Source: Mesostigma viride
Taxonomy: Eukaryota; Streptophyta; Mesostigmatophyceae; Mesostigmatales; Mesostigmataceae
DNA: 56,419 nucleotides
Direction: 5' to 3'
NCBI GenBank assembly: GCA_009746045.1
Contig: RPFO01001388.1
Span: 1-56,419, forward strand
Position numbers and translations under genes: made by a program. Positions 40,718 to 51,977 of the stretch are shown one piece after another (position 1 is the stretch's first letter; every line of letters begins with the position of its first letter). Under the pieces are notes generated by a model that made no database searches, was not told the DNA's origin, and saw nothing but the letters and a program-made list of their open reading frames with translations.

Positions 40718-42076
40718 CAGTGATGGGTCATACGCCGTATTATACGCCGTATTTAGCGTATTATGCGCGATACGCAAGCGGCGCGTACAAAAATGGGGTA
40801 CTTTCATACGCAACGCGTATTTTTGCGCATTTTTGCGTATTTTCGCGTATTTTTGGCATATTTTTGGCTTACGAGGTGGGTGCATTTGCTTGCCTAGACT
40901 GCGGCGCGCCGACCTGTAGAAGGAACAAATAATTGCGTGATGAGCTAGCTAGTGTATAGTGCACTAAAGCTAAAAGCGCGTTCATTGTGACTTGTGAAGG
41001 CGGGAAGGTGAAGGCGGGAAGGCTGAAGATTCATCATCAAGAAGGTGATAAGCAACAGTATATTTGGAATAAACGTACACCTATTTATCTGGATCAAGAA
41101 GGTGATAAGGTGTGCCAGCAACGTCGTGGTCGTCTGGCACCTAGATCGTAGCATATCGACATCCAGGCATGGCTGACACGTGAGTCAATGGAACACGATG
41201 ATGATGTGCGGCCCGATGAAGAAGAGGCCACATCCGAAACTGTCTGGACATACATTAGCAAAGAGCGCATCCTCAAGAATCGGCAGCAGACAAATAACTA
41301 CTACATGGATGATGGAGTACTCCGTTACAGGCTGCTGGTCGAGCAGGCGGAGAAGGAAAGCAATACCAGGAAGAGGAAGGCGACTAGTGACGCCAAGAAG
41401 CAGGCTGATGTGCGGGCGGCACTTAAAGACAGGCTTGCAGACGTTGTAGAAACCAACGCCTCTAACTGGGTGTCCCCTCATGCCAGCAACACCTCGGGGC
41501 GCGCTGCTGGGGCGGCTGGGCCAAGCGGATCATCATCAAAGGGCCAATCCATGCACCGACGGTATTAATTTGCCCGCACCTTATGGGCGCAGCAAAGAGC
41601 AGCTGGACGAGGAGCTGTGCGAGGCATTCATTTGCGCCTTTCAATGCCATCGACGCCCTTCAATGTCATCGACACCTCGGGGCAATGTATAGTGCATGCA
41701 TATCTTGAGTTCTACAAATTTATTATCCTTTCCAGTGAGTTGTGCATTGATACTGGTATTGATACTTAGTTGCATGTTGTCTCGATTTTGAAGAGAAACT
41801 ATCAAGTTAGACCGTTAGAAACTATGCTTGTATTTAGGTAGTGGTGGCAATGCCAAAGGTCATGCTATATATGTCATGTATAGGCAAAAGGTATGGAAAA
41901 ACACCAGCAGACTATGCTTGGTTGCTCATCGAATGTTGAAAACCCCTCAAAATCATGCCAAAAAAGGGGTTTTCAACGGCTAGCGTACGATCAGCGTATA
42001 ATACATTATACACCGCGTATTATACATTATACACCTGGGGCCGCGTACGACGCGTATTGCGTATGACCCATCACTG
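40718..42076. mobile_element. hAT-type non-autonomous element, copy B
   Basis: 1359 bp, perfect 18-bp inverted ends CAGTGATGGGTCATACGC, 8-bp duplications CCCTGCGA (40710-40717 and 42077-42084). Same family and orientation as copy A. It retains about 58 bp that copy A has lost between two GAAGGTGATAAG repeats (41039-41109 region), and lacks some bases near the right subterminal region. Confidence 0.9.
41188..41568 (+). CDS. ORF carried by hAT copy B, unknown
   Basis: 126 codons. The first 110 are almost identical to the ORF of copy A (one visible change turns D into N in VVETNASNW). It then stops early after a small insertion (QSMHRRY). Same reading: no recognised domain. Confidence 0.45.
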   Translation: MEHDDDVRPDEEEATSETVWTYISKERILKNRQQTNNYYMDDGVLRYRLLVEQAEKESNTRKRKATSDAKKQADVRAALKDRLADVVETNASNWVSPHASNTSGRAAGAAGPSGSSSKGQSMHRRY

Positions 42077-42189
42077 CCCTGCGATCATGCTGGAGGAGGG
42101 GCGGGGGCCGACCGAGGGGCTGCCCCTGACCGGGAGGCCGGTGCGGCCGCCGGGCCGCCGGGCAGGCCGTTCTGGGGGGTTTGGCGGCG

Positions 42190-43195
42190 GCACTGCCGCT
42201 CATGCTGGTACAGGGTCAGCTCACTTCCTTAGTGATTTCGGCACCTCATTTAGTGACAATTTTCGGTTCGTTAGTACGGTTTACCAGAGAAATCTGGTCG
42301 GATACTGATTAGTGACAATTCGTACCCGACCAAATCCGATCCGAAAGCACGAACGACGCGAATATTTAGTACATGCAACTCACTTCATTAGTATGATGGC
42401 GAGGTCGTCAGCTCGTGGAGCTATGGAGACGGCATTTCCCATTCTTGCTGCGAAAACAATCGTTTTAGAAAGAAATCTGTGAAAAATCTCGTGCTTATGT
42501 GTATAATTGCTACATTTCTCAGTCGGCAGCGCTCCACGCTGAGGTTGGAGTCATGCATATAGCGACCGATTGCGATGATCAAAGAATGAAAAACTGGGCT
42601 ATCCGGAATCGTGTGAATCGTGTGCCTAAAGCTGCCTACGTGACGCGATCACTTCAAAAAGGCGTCGAATGCGGGATACATCCATGGGCTCCATCGCACA
42701 GAATTTTTTGGGCGGACCGAGGTAGCTGCCGGTGGGAATGCCGTGAGAATACTGCGGAAACGTGCGTAAGTGAAAACTGGATACTGCTTGACCTCCGGAG
42801 CATCTGGTGAGCCGCAGCTCTGGTTTAGGGTGATAGGGTGGTTGAAAATGGAGGTCTAGTCAGGTTTTGTTATTTTTTGTTGCGTTTCTTGCTGGAATTT
42901 TATTTTTCGGTGCTGTCGGTGGCCGCTGAAGAAATTCTTTGCGGGACCTAGGATGTGTGCTGTCCTTCCGCGTCTGGCACCGCTGCCGTGGATTCGACGG
43001 CCGCAAACACCTGCATTGATAAATTGCCATGGGGCATGGGGCATATTAGAGCATCACTAGGGCACAGTTCCAGGACATGTGGCAGGTGGTTTAGGTGGCC
43101 AAAAGCATGGGAAATGTCGCATCTTGATAAATATTTAATAAACGGTTCAGATTTTAACATACTAAGAAAAACCAGCCCTCTAGTTGACGTTGCCG
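42190..43195. other. Intergenic region, no supported gene
   Basis: About 1 kb of mixed composition. A 103-codon plus-strand frame (42499-42810) has no recognisable domain and ordinary composition for chance. Nothing else seen. Confidence 0.35.
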
Positions 43196-43870
43196 TAATG
43201 GTCGGCCGCAGGCGGGATCCGGTCTTCCGTGACGCGTCGCTGGGGGGGATGGTGCTGGGGGATGCTGGGGGTGGTGGTGTGGTGGCGGTGGTGCATGGGG
43301 TGTGGCGCCCAATGGCCGGGTGTGGAGTGACGGTGGCGGGGACGGGGGTGAGGGGGGCAGTGGGCAGGGTGGGTCCGAGGAAGGCGGGGGGCGGGGTGGG
43401 TGGGGGTGGGAGGCGGTGGTAGTGTGGTGCATGGCAGTACGAAGGATGGGGAGGGGGGCATGGTGTAGCCGGCTATGGCAATGGTGGGGGGGAGGGAGAG
43501 GACTGAGGGGTGGTGTGAGGAGGTGGTGGGCTGTGGCAGTGGGCGGGAGGGGTGGTGGCAGTGGCGGTGGGGACTGAGGGAGGGGGGTGGGAGGGTGTCG
43601 GCATCCTCGTCGGCGGCGGGTGGGGGTGGGGGGCTAGGTGATCGTCCGGCTCGGCAGCGGCGGGGGGGTGGGTGGGGCGTGGGGGGGGCGAGGGGGGCAT
43701 GGTGTGGCTATGGCCACGGTGGGGGGGGGAGGGAGAGGAGGGGTGGTGGGCGGAGGTGGTGGGCTGCGGCGGTGGGAGGGGTGGTGGCGGTTGCGGTGGG
43801 TAGGACGGAGGGGGGTGGGAGGGGGTCGGCATCCTTGTCGGCAGCGGGGGGGGGCTGGGGGATCTCCAGA
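43196..43870 (+). repeat. G-rich degenerate repeat region
   Basis: The plus strand is dominated by GGTGG, GGGGGG and GGAGGG runs. A block of about 250 bp is repeated: the segment from GGGGGCATGGTGT (about 43455) through GTCGGCATCCTCGTCGG (about 43610) recurs from about 43690 to 43850. Many four-run G tracts could form G-quadruplexes. The frames through it are low-complexity and not convincing genes. Confidence 0.75.
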
Positions 43871-43895
43871 GGAGGGTGTCGGCCGAAAGGGGTGG

Positions 43896-43990
43896 TTCCC
43901 TCGCGTCGCGTCTATGCGGTTTTTCGGTTCCCTCGCGTCGCGTCTATGCGGTTTTTCGGTTCCTCGCGTCGCGTCTATGCGGTTTTTCGG
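43896..43990 (+). repeat. Three tandem copies of a 32-bp unit
   Basis: The unit starts TTCCCTCGCGTCGCGTCTAT and ends GCGGTTTTTCGG. Copies lie at 43896-43927, 43928-43959 and 43960-43990 (one C shorter). Confidence 0.92.
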
Positions 43991-44125
43991 GTGTACCTGT
44001 CAGTCGGTCCGTTCGATTCACACATCTGACGGTCGTAAATCTACAAGTCTGCAATCGGTGGGAAAGAGGATTGTCGTTGTTGTCGTTGTTGGAACTTGCC
44101 GGTAACTTGTTTTCCACGAAAATGG

Positions 44126-44376
44126 TTCAGTTCAGTTCAGTTCAGTTCAGTTCAGTTCAGTTCAGTTCAGTTCAGTTCAGTTCAGTTCAGTTCAGTTGGA
44201 TCCCACGCCGGTCATGGTTCACCGGCGTGGGAATAAACTCAACTCAACTCAACTCAACTTAACGCCGGTCATGTTGTTGTTGACTCCTACATAATTATTC
44301 CATGGCCCATGTGCGGCGTGGGAGTCAACTGAACTGAACTGAACTGAACTGAACTGAACTGAGCTGAACTGAACAT
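44126..44376. repeat. Pentamer arrays in inverted arrangement
   Basis: TTCAG is repeated 14 times at 44126-44195. AACTC repeats stand at 44236-44262, and CTGAA repeats at about 44328-44374. The first and last arrays are reverse complements and could pair over about 45 bp. Between them CCCACGCCGG and CCGGCGTGGG form a perfect 10-bp stem (44201-44231). GCGGCGTGGG and CATAATTATT modules recur. Confidence 0.88.
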
Positions 44377-44477
44377 AATTATTACATCTCTGCTGCCCAT
44401 GCGCGGCGTGGGCAACAACAACATAAACAACAGTAATTATTACAAGGTTAAAACGCGTTATAAATTTGAAAAATTAA

Positions 44478-45820
44478 CCCATAGTCCGGGAATGGGTTTT
44501 TGGCATTTTTAGACCCCTGAAAATGGAAAAAATCATAACTCATAGGCCACAACTCCAAATACCCCCAACCAAGGTGCTAGGAGTATCTACACTTCAAGGG
44601 CTTTCAGAAAATGCAATAATATCTCAAGTCCATTCAGTGCTTTGCAAGATATTTACTGCCAAAGTTGGACAAAAGACGATCATTTTCAGGCAAGGGAAAT
44701 CCCCTTAGTAGTTTACCCCTGCAGGGAGGGTTCTAAAAAATTATTCTGGGGTTGGACAATCTCAATAGATAGTGCCACCATGCTTTCCTTGGGTCAGACC
44801 GCACGGATAGCCCATCTGACCTATATAATGCGCTCACTTACGTGTGTGGGTTACGCGCGCGTAAGCAGCCATCCATGAAATGCCACACACTTATGCATTG
44901 TATACAGCCACATAGGACTGTAAAAAGTGCTGGGAAACAAAGAAGTGCTAAACCAGCACTAACGGAATGGCATCCTCCAAAGAAACACCACAAACTGAGC
45001 AGATTTGGGGCTAATAGCACTCATACAGCAGGCATGGAAACCTGCTGCAAGAGGCACTGATACACTCGTGTAAAATGGATGTATAAACGACAGATTCCCG
45101 TGCAAACGACATGCAAACACGTTGCCGTACCTGGCTTGATCACGACCTTTCCGGGTTCTGCTGGCCGGGACCCTCATATCTCACACTGGCTAATGCTTTC
45201 CAGGCAGAGGCCGCCATAGCCGCATAATGCATGCATCCGACATGATTACCAGGTTGATGTTCTGTGCAAAGATGACCTATAAACGCATCCGAATTCACAG
45301 GGATGCTGCTGCGGATGTCCCGTACCAAAACTGGGTGCTCGGGCTGGCGCAGACTGCCGGGCCATAAGAAGAAAATCGAAATATGGCATGCCATTACTCA
45401 TCTGGTACTGACGACCAAGAAACCAGTAATGCCCTACCTGTATTTGACCAATGCTATACATCTGGCCACCCCTGACCTACGAAAATCACGCATCATCATT
45501 CTGAGCAACATTCTGAACCATTACAAGCCGCGAGACGCAAAATTTCCTTGATAACGGCACGCTAGCAGCCATATCTCGTTACGCGCGCGCGCGAGTGAAA
45601 ATTTCCCGCCAAAGTCACGTGATACTGTCTCAATACACGTTGTATTTACCAGGCTATGGCGAATATTACCCCCAAACCTATGCATCACCTTCGTCCCTAA
45701 GTGTTCCCAGACCCACCGGACCACTGACATCCGTCACGGGTGGCGCGGCGCTCCTGGAATTGAGCGCCGCGCCACCGGGGGTCAAACAGTTCGATATATC
45801 GAACTGTTTCCGGACTATGG
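44478..45820. mobile_element. piggyBac-like non-autonomous element, copy 2
   Basis: Related to copy 1 (3548-5155) in reverse orientation over most of its length. The left end CCCATAGTCCGG follows TTAA (44474-44477). The right end, reversed, is CCATAGTCCGG, next to TTGC rather than TTAA, so the right target copy seems mutated. It lacks the LINE fragment present in copy 1. No transposase is readable. Confidence 0.72.
45784..45809. repeat. Subterminal 26-nt palindrome of piggyBac-like copy 2
   Basis: A perfect palindrome with core AGTTCGATATATCGAACT, 11 nt from the element end. It occupies the same place as the different palindrome in copy 1. Confidence 0.9.
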
Positions 45821-45952
45821 TTGCACGTTGCCCATGTCGGTGCTCAGCCGCTCAACCAAATCAGACATGGCTGTCATCATGGCCGATTAGCAACATGTTT
45901 GGCATCGCCTAAGTTGCCATTGAATAGACTTCAAAAGCGATTTTCGAAAAGG

Positions 45953-48900
45953 ATGGCTTTCATGGTCCCGGTTGCCCTGGTGTATTTGGCATTTCTGGCC
46001 GCTACATCTTCGTGGTCCATCATCATGGCCGTGGCTCAGGGTAAGTTCGACGTTGCGGTTGATCGACGAATAAATCATGAACATTCAATTCAATTAAAAG
46101 GACGCGCTGGAAATTTATCTAGCTGGCGAAATCATCAGAAAGGCTCTGTCTAAAGGGCACACACGCAGCCCCAACGTGGGGCTGGACAGCCCTACGCTCA
46201 AAGGGTGACAAAGGCTATCACCACACGAATCAACAGTTGCACATGTTTATGATAGTACTCTGTATATACTAAACTGTGGCTTGGTGCAAGCGCGACTTCT
46301 CGCCCTTGGCCCGGCCCCTTCGTTAGTGTTGGGTTCTTGCAGTGCGCCTTGTGGATGTGCGTTGCGTTTGATAGGGATTAATGCTGTCATGGTAATGCCG
46401 ACATGTAGTGTGCAATCTTGCATGATCATTCCGGCTAGGAATCGTTTGCCTTGATATTAATTTGTCTTGTTTGTATTAGTAATCAATATCCTTATTGGCA
46501 GCTGAAACTGTTCAAGATACCACGCGCGGCTCGATTTCCTACAAGAAAGTCAACCACACGCGAAAGCTGTGATTACTCCATTTTTCGTCATGTTGTCCGT
46601 CTGATGCTGCCGACCTAGCTTTTGTTCTTTGACAGGATGAGATGTCTTGCCTTGGATTCTAGATCGCTGATGACTCAGGCTCGATCTCCCGCATGTTTAC
46701 TGTGAAGCAGTAATAAAGCTGCGAATGGTGATTTCTGTCATACTTGCCGTCATGCTTTCTGTCATGTTCAGCGGCCTAAGCTGGCATACAATGTGAGACG
46801 TACAATATGGCAGGACGTATAACACACGTACAGACCCCCCTGACATATAATACACGTACGTACGCGTACAGGAACAACCTGGTCATTGCCTAGGATTATA
46901 AAGAGATGTACAGTTCTAACCACCCTAGTTATAAATAACCAAAGTTCCACCGTCGTGCCTGTGCAGCGCCCAACGTCCTCCAGTACGCCGGCACGACGCT
47001 GCAGTTCCTGCAGTCCAACCCCGGGCTCAGCAAGGCGTACGCCGGGTTCACGCTGAACCCGACCGCGACCGCGCTGCTGAGCGGCCCGCACACCGTGTTC
47101 CTGCCCACCGATGCGCTCATCCAGACGTTCTCCTCCGCGCTCTGCAACTTAGTTGGCCACTGCCGCCCGTTCCCGGTGTCCGAGGACTGCATCGACCGCA
47201 ACGGTTCTTACGAGTTCTGCGTCCGCCACCACACACTGCCGGGACGGCGGGTCACGTTTGCGGACATCGTTGCTGCCCCCAATGGCCAGATTCTGGAGAC
47301 CTCGGCCTACTACAATGACCCCAATATCACCGTGCTGGCCGAGCCGCTGCGCCGCGCTAAGTCCCAGATGCGCCTCAACTACCGCAACGGGGTGCTGACC
47401 ATTAACACCCTGCCCGTGAATCTCACGCACGGGGTCGTGAACACCACGAACGGAATCATCTACTATGCGGGCATGCTGGTCCAGGGCTCCTATTTCAACG
47501 CGATGGAGTACCTGAGTGACCCTATCGTGAATAACGCGGTTGTCGATGGCATGGACAACGTGATGACGATCAGCCACGATATGTTTGAGCTGGCGGGGTT
47601 TGGTGATGCGCTGCGTGACCCCCGCGTGAACGGCGACAAGGGGCTGACTATCCTCGTGCCCTCCAACCAGGCGTGGTGGAAGCTGCCCCCTGCGGAGCTG
47701 CATCGGCTGCAGCAGCCCGAGAACATCGAGGAGCTGCGCACGATCCTGCTGTACCACATAATCCCCGAGTACATCTCGACGTATGCGATGGTGGACGGTG
47801 AGCTCTTTTGGACGTCCAGCTGGGAGCGCACACCCAGCTGGGACCGGGCAACGGGGGGCGAGCCGCCTAAGTACGGGTCCTGGTTCCCCGAGCGCACGCT
47901 GGCTGAGTCGTTGTCCAACCCGGGCATGTTCAACATCAAGGTCAACAAGTACGGGCGCAACACGGTGTACCCGATGCTGCCGCAGGTGCGCGTCAGTCGA
48001 AGGAAATACATGACTGTCAATAAGGAAATCATTGTGTTGCGGAGAGCTTTGAAATTGAACGAAAACAGTGGTCATTGAATAGGCTCGTGAGGAAAACTGA
48101 CAGCAGAAATGAGAATAAAGGGTCAGACGTGAGTCTCTTGAGAGATTCCAATGGAGCTCTGTAACTGCTTCATGGTAATTCAAACCTGGATTTATAGTTA
48201 TTCGTGTTGGGATGAGTTCAAGTAGGTGGTTTAATATAGCCTGTTTAGGAGAAGATCAACCCCTGCCAGTTCACTGGTATTAGGCTGCATATATGGTGAC
48301 CAAGTAGGATGCTACGTTAATGTTCCATGTCTCCATGCACCGAGCTATCCTCGCGACAATGACTTCATATCTGATACTGCCGCAGGTAGTGTTCGAGGAC
48401 CACATATAGTGGCCTGAAGTGGTGTGCGAGGTCTTGTAATGTATCTGTTGCTGCTGCAGGTCGTGTTCGAGGACCACATTTGGTCCACCTGAAGTGGTGT
48501 GCGAGGTCTTGTGGTGTGTCTGTGTCTGCTGCAGGTTGTGTTCGAGGACCACAACCACTTCCAGACGTCAGCCAACTCGTTCTACGATTCATGCACGCAA
48601 AACGCGAACATTCTCCACGTGGACGTGGTGTTCCGGCCGCCGGAGATGCGCAAGTACATGGAGGGGATGTGGCATGCGGGCTTCACGATCCCCATCTCCA
48701 AGGGTCCCCTGGCAGGTCGGTGGAGTTGTCTGTGAGGGTAGGCCTCAGACACGCCTAGTGCTGGCTTTGATCAGCTTTGAAGTTTTTCTTAGTACAAAGA
48801 AGAATCCCATGAGGCACTGAGGTTTAGTACGTGCTGTTTGATAAATTTGAAGGTTGTATTCCCCCCCCCCCCAAAAAAAAGCGTTTTGTATCAAGGTTGT

Positions 48901-51352
48901 CTGGACAGATTAACAGTGCAAGTTATGGGAATGTTTTTTTGGCGGTTGATGATTATATAGTAACTTTTGAAATGAAAAGGACAACATTAACTTCTCTGGA
49001 GCGTCGCATGAACGACCTTCGTTTGCTCTGCTGTTCTTCCTCACTTTAACTTCGATATAAGGCACTATATAGTGTCACAAGGCAACCCCCAATGGTGGTT
49101 GGATTCTGATATGGTATAGCAGGCCACCCGTGACCCTTGGCAGCTGACACGCTGGGTTTCATCGATGGCTGGGTCTTGTAATTGTGCCCAATGGCCCGGC
49201 CCATGTTTCTGGGTATTGGCTGTGCATGTGCGCGGGCAGGAACTGGTGCCCTGGTGTACCTTTCCCTGCTGACCGTGGTGTGCGATGACCGCTTCCAGCT
49301 GTACGCGACCACGATCGACCTCAGCAACTGCACCAGCCAGCCAGGTATATGGGAGGTCGATGTGCGAAGATATGTCGTGCACCTGCACTCTCTGCATGCC
49401 ATCCCACCCTATCGGAGCAGTGCTCTCTCGTGGCCCTGGGACCAGCAAATGACAAGTGGAATGGCATGCGGTGCCACGATGGTGGGCACGATGGGTGCCA
49501 GCATGATGGGTACTAGAGATTGTGTGGTGCGCATCTCCGTTGTCCAGCTGACAGCGGTGCTCTGGTTTTCAGCATTATAAGGTCAAACCCTGCCCACGGG
49601 CACAGTAAACTGGAAAGATCATGGCAGGAGGGGTTCGCTCCGTGGGTGCCTGGCCTTACGCGGTGTTTGACCTCATGGCGTGATTTCCTGGTCCTGTTGG
49701 GAGGGCGGCCTCTCCAGCTGTTTGTATCAAGTCCATCAGAAGCGTACGAAATTTGTGAGATCACGTGTGAGATCATGAAATTCTCCACAAGGGGCTCTGT
49801 CGGTCAATGCAATGGGTCGAGCCTCACTTCCATTCTGCTCTGTGGCTCTGATACAGTGGCTCCTTCTCATCAGGTCCGCAGCTAGCCACTTGCTTCAATG
49901 CCTACTCAGTTCTCCTGCCTTTGCACATCACCTGGAGGCCTGCATGCATGCCTGCACGCCAGCATGCCTATGTGAACTGTGCTTGCATGCTGTCATGCAA
50001 CCTGCGCCCCACACCCTTCGTTCCCACTCGGGTGCCAGCCTGCTCTGCTAACTTAATTCTTCTCCGGCAGAGTTGGACTTGGAGAATGTGGCACGGCCAT
50101 GTAGCTTTGGGCAAGGTGGTGATGTTTGGGCCCAGGTTGAGCCTCAACACTCGTGAGTTAAGTACAATGTCCCAGCACGAGTGGAAACAACACTCGCATA
50201 CCCACGCTGCGTGTCCACACTCACTTTGGCCTCGCGATAATCCGTCCTGATTGACTGTCGTGATGCTGTCTCATGTGCGCCCCCCCCCCCATCCCCCCCC
50301 GGAATGGCCCGCCTGTTTCTACTATAATGGGCCTTAATGTCCACCATGGTTGAATGCCCGGCCTGCCCTGCACGCTGCTCATCGGCCCGTCAACTGCCAG
50401 CCATCGGCGACCTGCAAGACATGTATGCCAAGTGCATGGTGTCCGAGTCGGTTCGCCATGAGCTGGGCATCACGCTCAAGGGCGACCACCACCCCGAGGC
50501 GCCTGGCCTGGGCCCCACGCGCGACATGGAGGTGCACTCCCACAGCATCCAGATGGTGCTATACTCCCAGATGGCCGTCGACTACTACAACGAGGTTGCC
50601 GAGGGCAGCTGCGCAGGCCCCTGGCACGTGGGCGAGCGGCGCGAGCTGGACTATTCCGACGCGCACGCGGGCTGCTTCCGCCACGCGGGCATCCTCCGGG
50701 AGTCGTTTGCTGACTATACCCTCGCCTGCTGGACATCTGGCCATGCGCCAACCTGGTCACCGTGATCACCAAGGGCGGGTCCGAGCAGCGGCTGTCGTTT
50801 GTCACGGGCCGCTGCAACCTGACGCTGCTGCCCTACTTTGAGAACCAGTGGTTGCGCGTCGAGGGCGGCGACTTCTGCCATAACCCAACCAAGTGGCCCT
50901 CGTACATCCCGCTGTGCACCCACTGCCCCGAGCGCTGCGGCCACGGGCCAGACTTCTGCCGTAGGTTTGCTCTCTCATAGATCTACCTCTCTCTTAATAT
51001 CGGCCGGTGCCGTGGCGGCGATCATTCTGTTTATGGTATCGCATCGGATGAAATTTGTGATGGTGTTTCTGGATTCTAGGGCCGGCCCCAATGGCGGTTG
51101 CTTGTGAACCCAATAGCGAGTAATCTTGCCTCAGGCACCTTATTACTAGTTGATACCTTACATCCCTTTTCTGCCTGCCTGCGGAAGCCTCTTGTCAGTC
51201 CCGTATGCAGGGTCAGTTCCGTATGCCCTGCATGTATCCAGCCTGGTAAAGCTGACCCTTGCTCGTCCCTTGCCATGGTTGCCTGTTCTCGGGTCACGCA
51301 GCGCCACCGGTGTCCGAGTTGGTGGAAGTGGCGCCGGAGGCCATCCCGCGCG
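45953..51352 (+). CDS. Secreted fasciclin (FAS1)-domain protein, 3' end not defined
   Basis: Exons: 45953-46040, 46967-47985, 48535-48715, 49240-49344, 50401-50960, 51302-51352, all GT-AG with matching phases; later exons are unknown. Exon 1 encodes a signal peptide (MAFMVPVALVYLAFLAATSS). Exon 2 has FAS1 signatures: a first unit with HTVFLPTDALIQTF, and a second with LTILVPSNQAWWKLPP and LLYHIIPEYIST. Exon 3 reads VVFEDHNHFQTSANSFYD, and exon 4 contributes YLSLLTVVCDDRFQLYATT. Exon 5 is a Cys- and His-containing region I do not recognise (GDHHPEAPGLGPTRDMEVHS, PLCTHCPERCGHGPDFC). Exon 5 needs a one-base frame change between about 50714 and 50765. FAS1 proteins are cell-surface or wall adhesion molecules; volvocine algal-CAM is an example. 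Confidence 0.78.
48386..48534 (+). repeat. Two decoy copies of the FAS1 exon 3 acceptor
   Basis: CTGCNGCAG followed by GT-GTGTTCGAGGACCACA occurs three times, with the exon-like part starting at 48386, 48460 and 48535, so the unit is 74-75 bp. The first two copies stop in frame within about ten codons; only the third continues as the exon. The repeat also carries GTGGTGTGCGAGGTCTTGT. Confidence 0.88.
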
Positions 51353-51874
51353 GTAGGTCCATTCCTGCGGTGGCTTGCAGCCCCATGGCGGTTCGTAGCC
51401 ATCCCAGGGGTGCATAGCCATAATGTCCGCAGGCGTGGTTTGCAGCCCCATGGTTCGTGCTCGTAGCATGATCGATGCTGCATTGCTGCTAGGGTGGCCG
51501 TACTTTTTTCCCAGTCCCTTGATCCAGGATAATGTGAATCAGGCAGTGAAGCAGAGCCGGATGTGCAAGTTCTGAGCTCAGTGCGTGGGAGCATGATCGA
51601 TGGCAGGGTACCCGCGGGCTCAAGTGCCAGCAGCATATGGGTCTGTGTTCACACCTCTCCTCTTTCGTTTCCTTCGATCCCTTCTCTCCCGCACAGAATG
51701 CTGTTCTGGTAATATAGTATGCAGCCGGCGCCTTACACCGCTTGCTGCGGACCATGGGTTGCGCTGACGGCCCCCCGGACCTTTCTGGATTCTGGGTCAC
51801 TTCCTTTGGCATTTCTGGCAACGTAATCCTTGCCTTCATGTGACTTGGGTGCCTCTCGCCAGTGTGTGACTGAC
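51353..51874. other. Region after the last recognised FAS1 exon
   Basis: No further exon can be assigned with confidence. TTGCAGCCCCATGG occurs twice 65 bases apart (51376 and 51441), again resembling a duplicated acceptor. The remaining FAS1 exons, if any, may lie here. Confidence 0.35.
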
Positions 51875-51945
51875 TCGCCCTCGCCCTCGCCCTCGCCCTC
51901 GACCTCGACCTCGCCCTCGCTTGCCCGCGCCCGCGCCCGCGCCCG

Positions 51946-51977
<32 letters not shown>

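Larger units (their letters stand above)
36327..42190 (-). mobile_element. Older LINE with restriction-like endonuclease, split by two hAT elements
   Basis: The minus-strand LINE ends in an AT tail of TTAA repeats at 36327-36358. The intact C-terminal ORF (36355-38184) has RT palm, CCHC motif and RLE-like PD motif. Upstream the sequence decays: RT motif A (VDCHDAFNAV) is readable near 38300 behind a TAG, and PSGWRYEHLSVMAG and RPIACGEVL lie near 38740 and 38540. hAT elements interrupt at 39138-40460 and 40718-42076; the LINE continues in 40469-40717 and 42085 to roughly 42190. The 5' limit is uncertain. RLE-type LINEs (R2, NeSL, CRE, Dualen groups) occur in algae. Confidence 0.7.

Noticed and set aside
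47149-48183. A 344-codon minus-strand frame
   Set aside because: Antisense to FAS1 exon 2, which has FAS1 motifs and matching splice phases.
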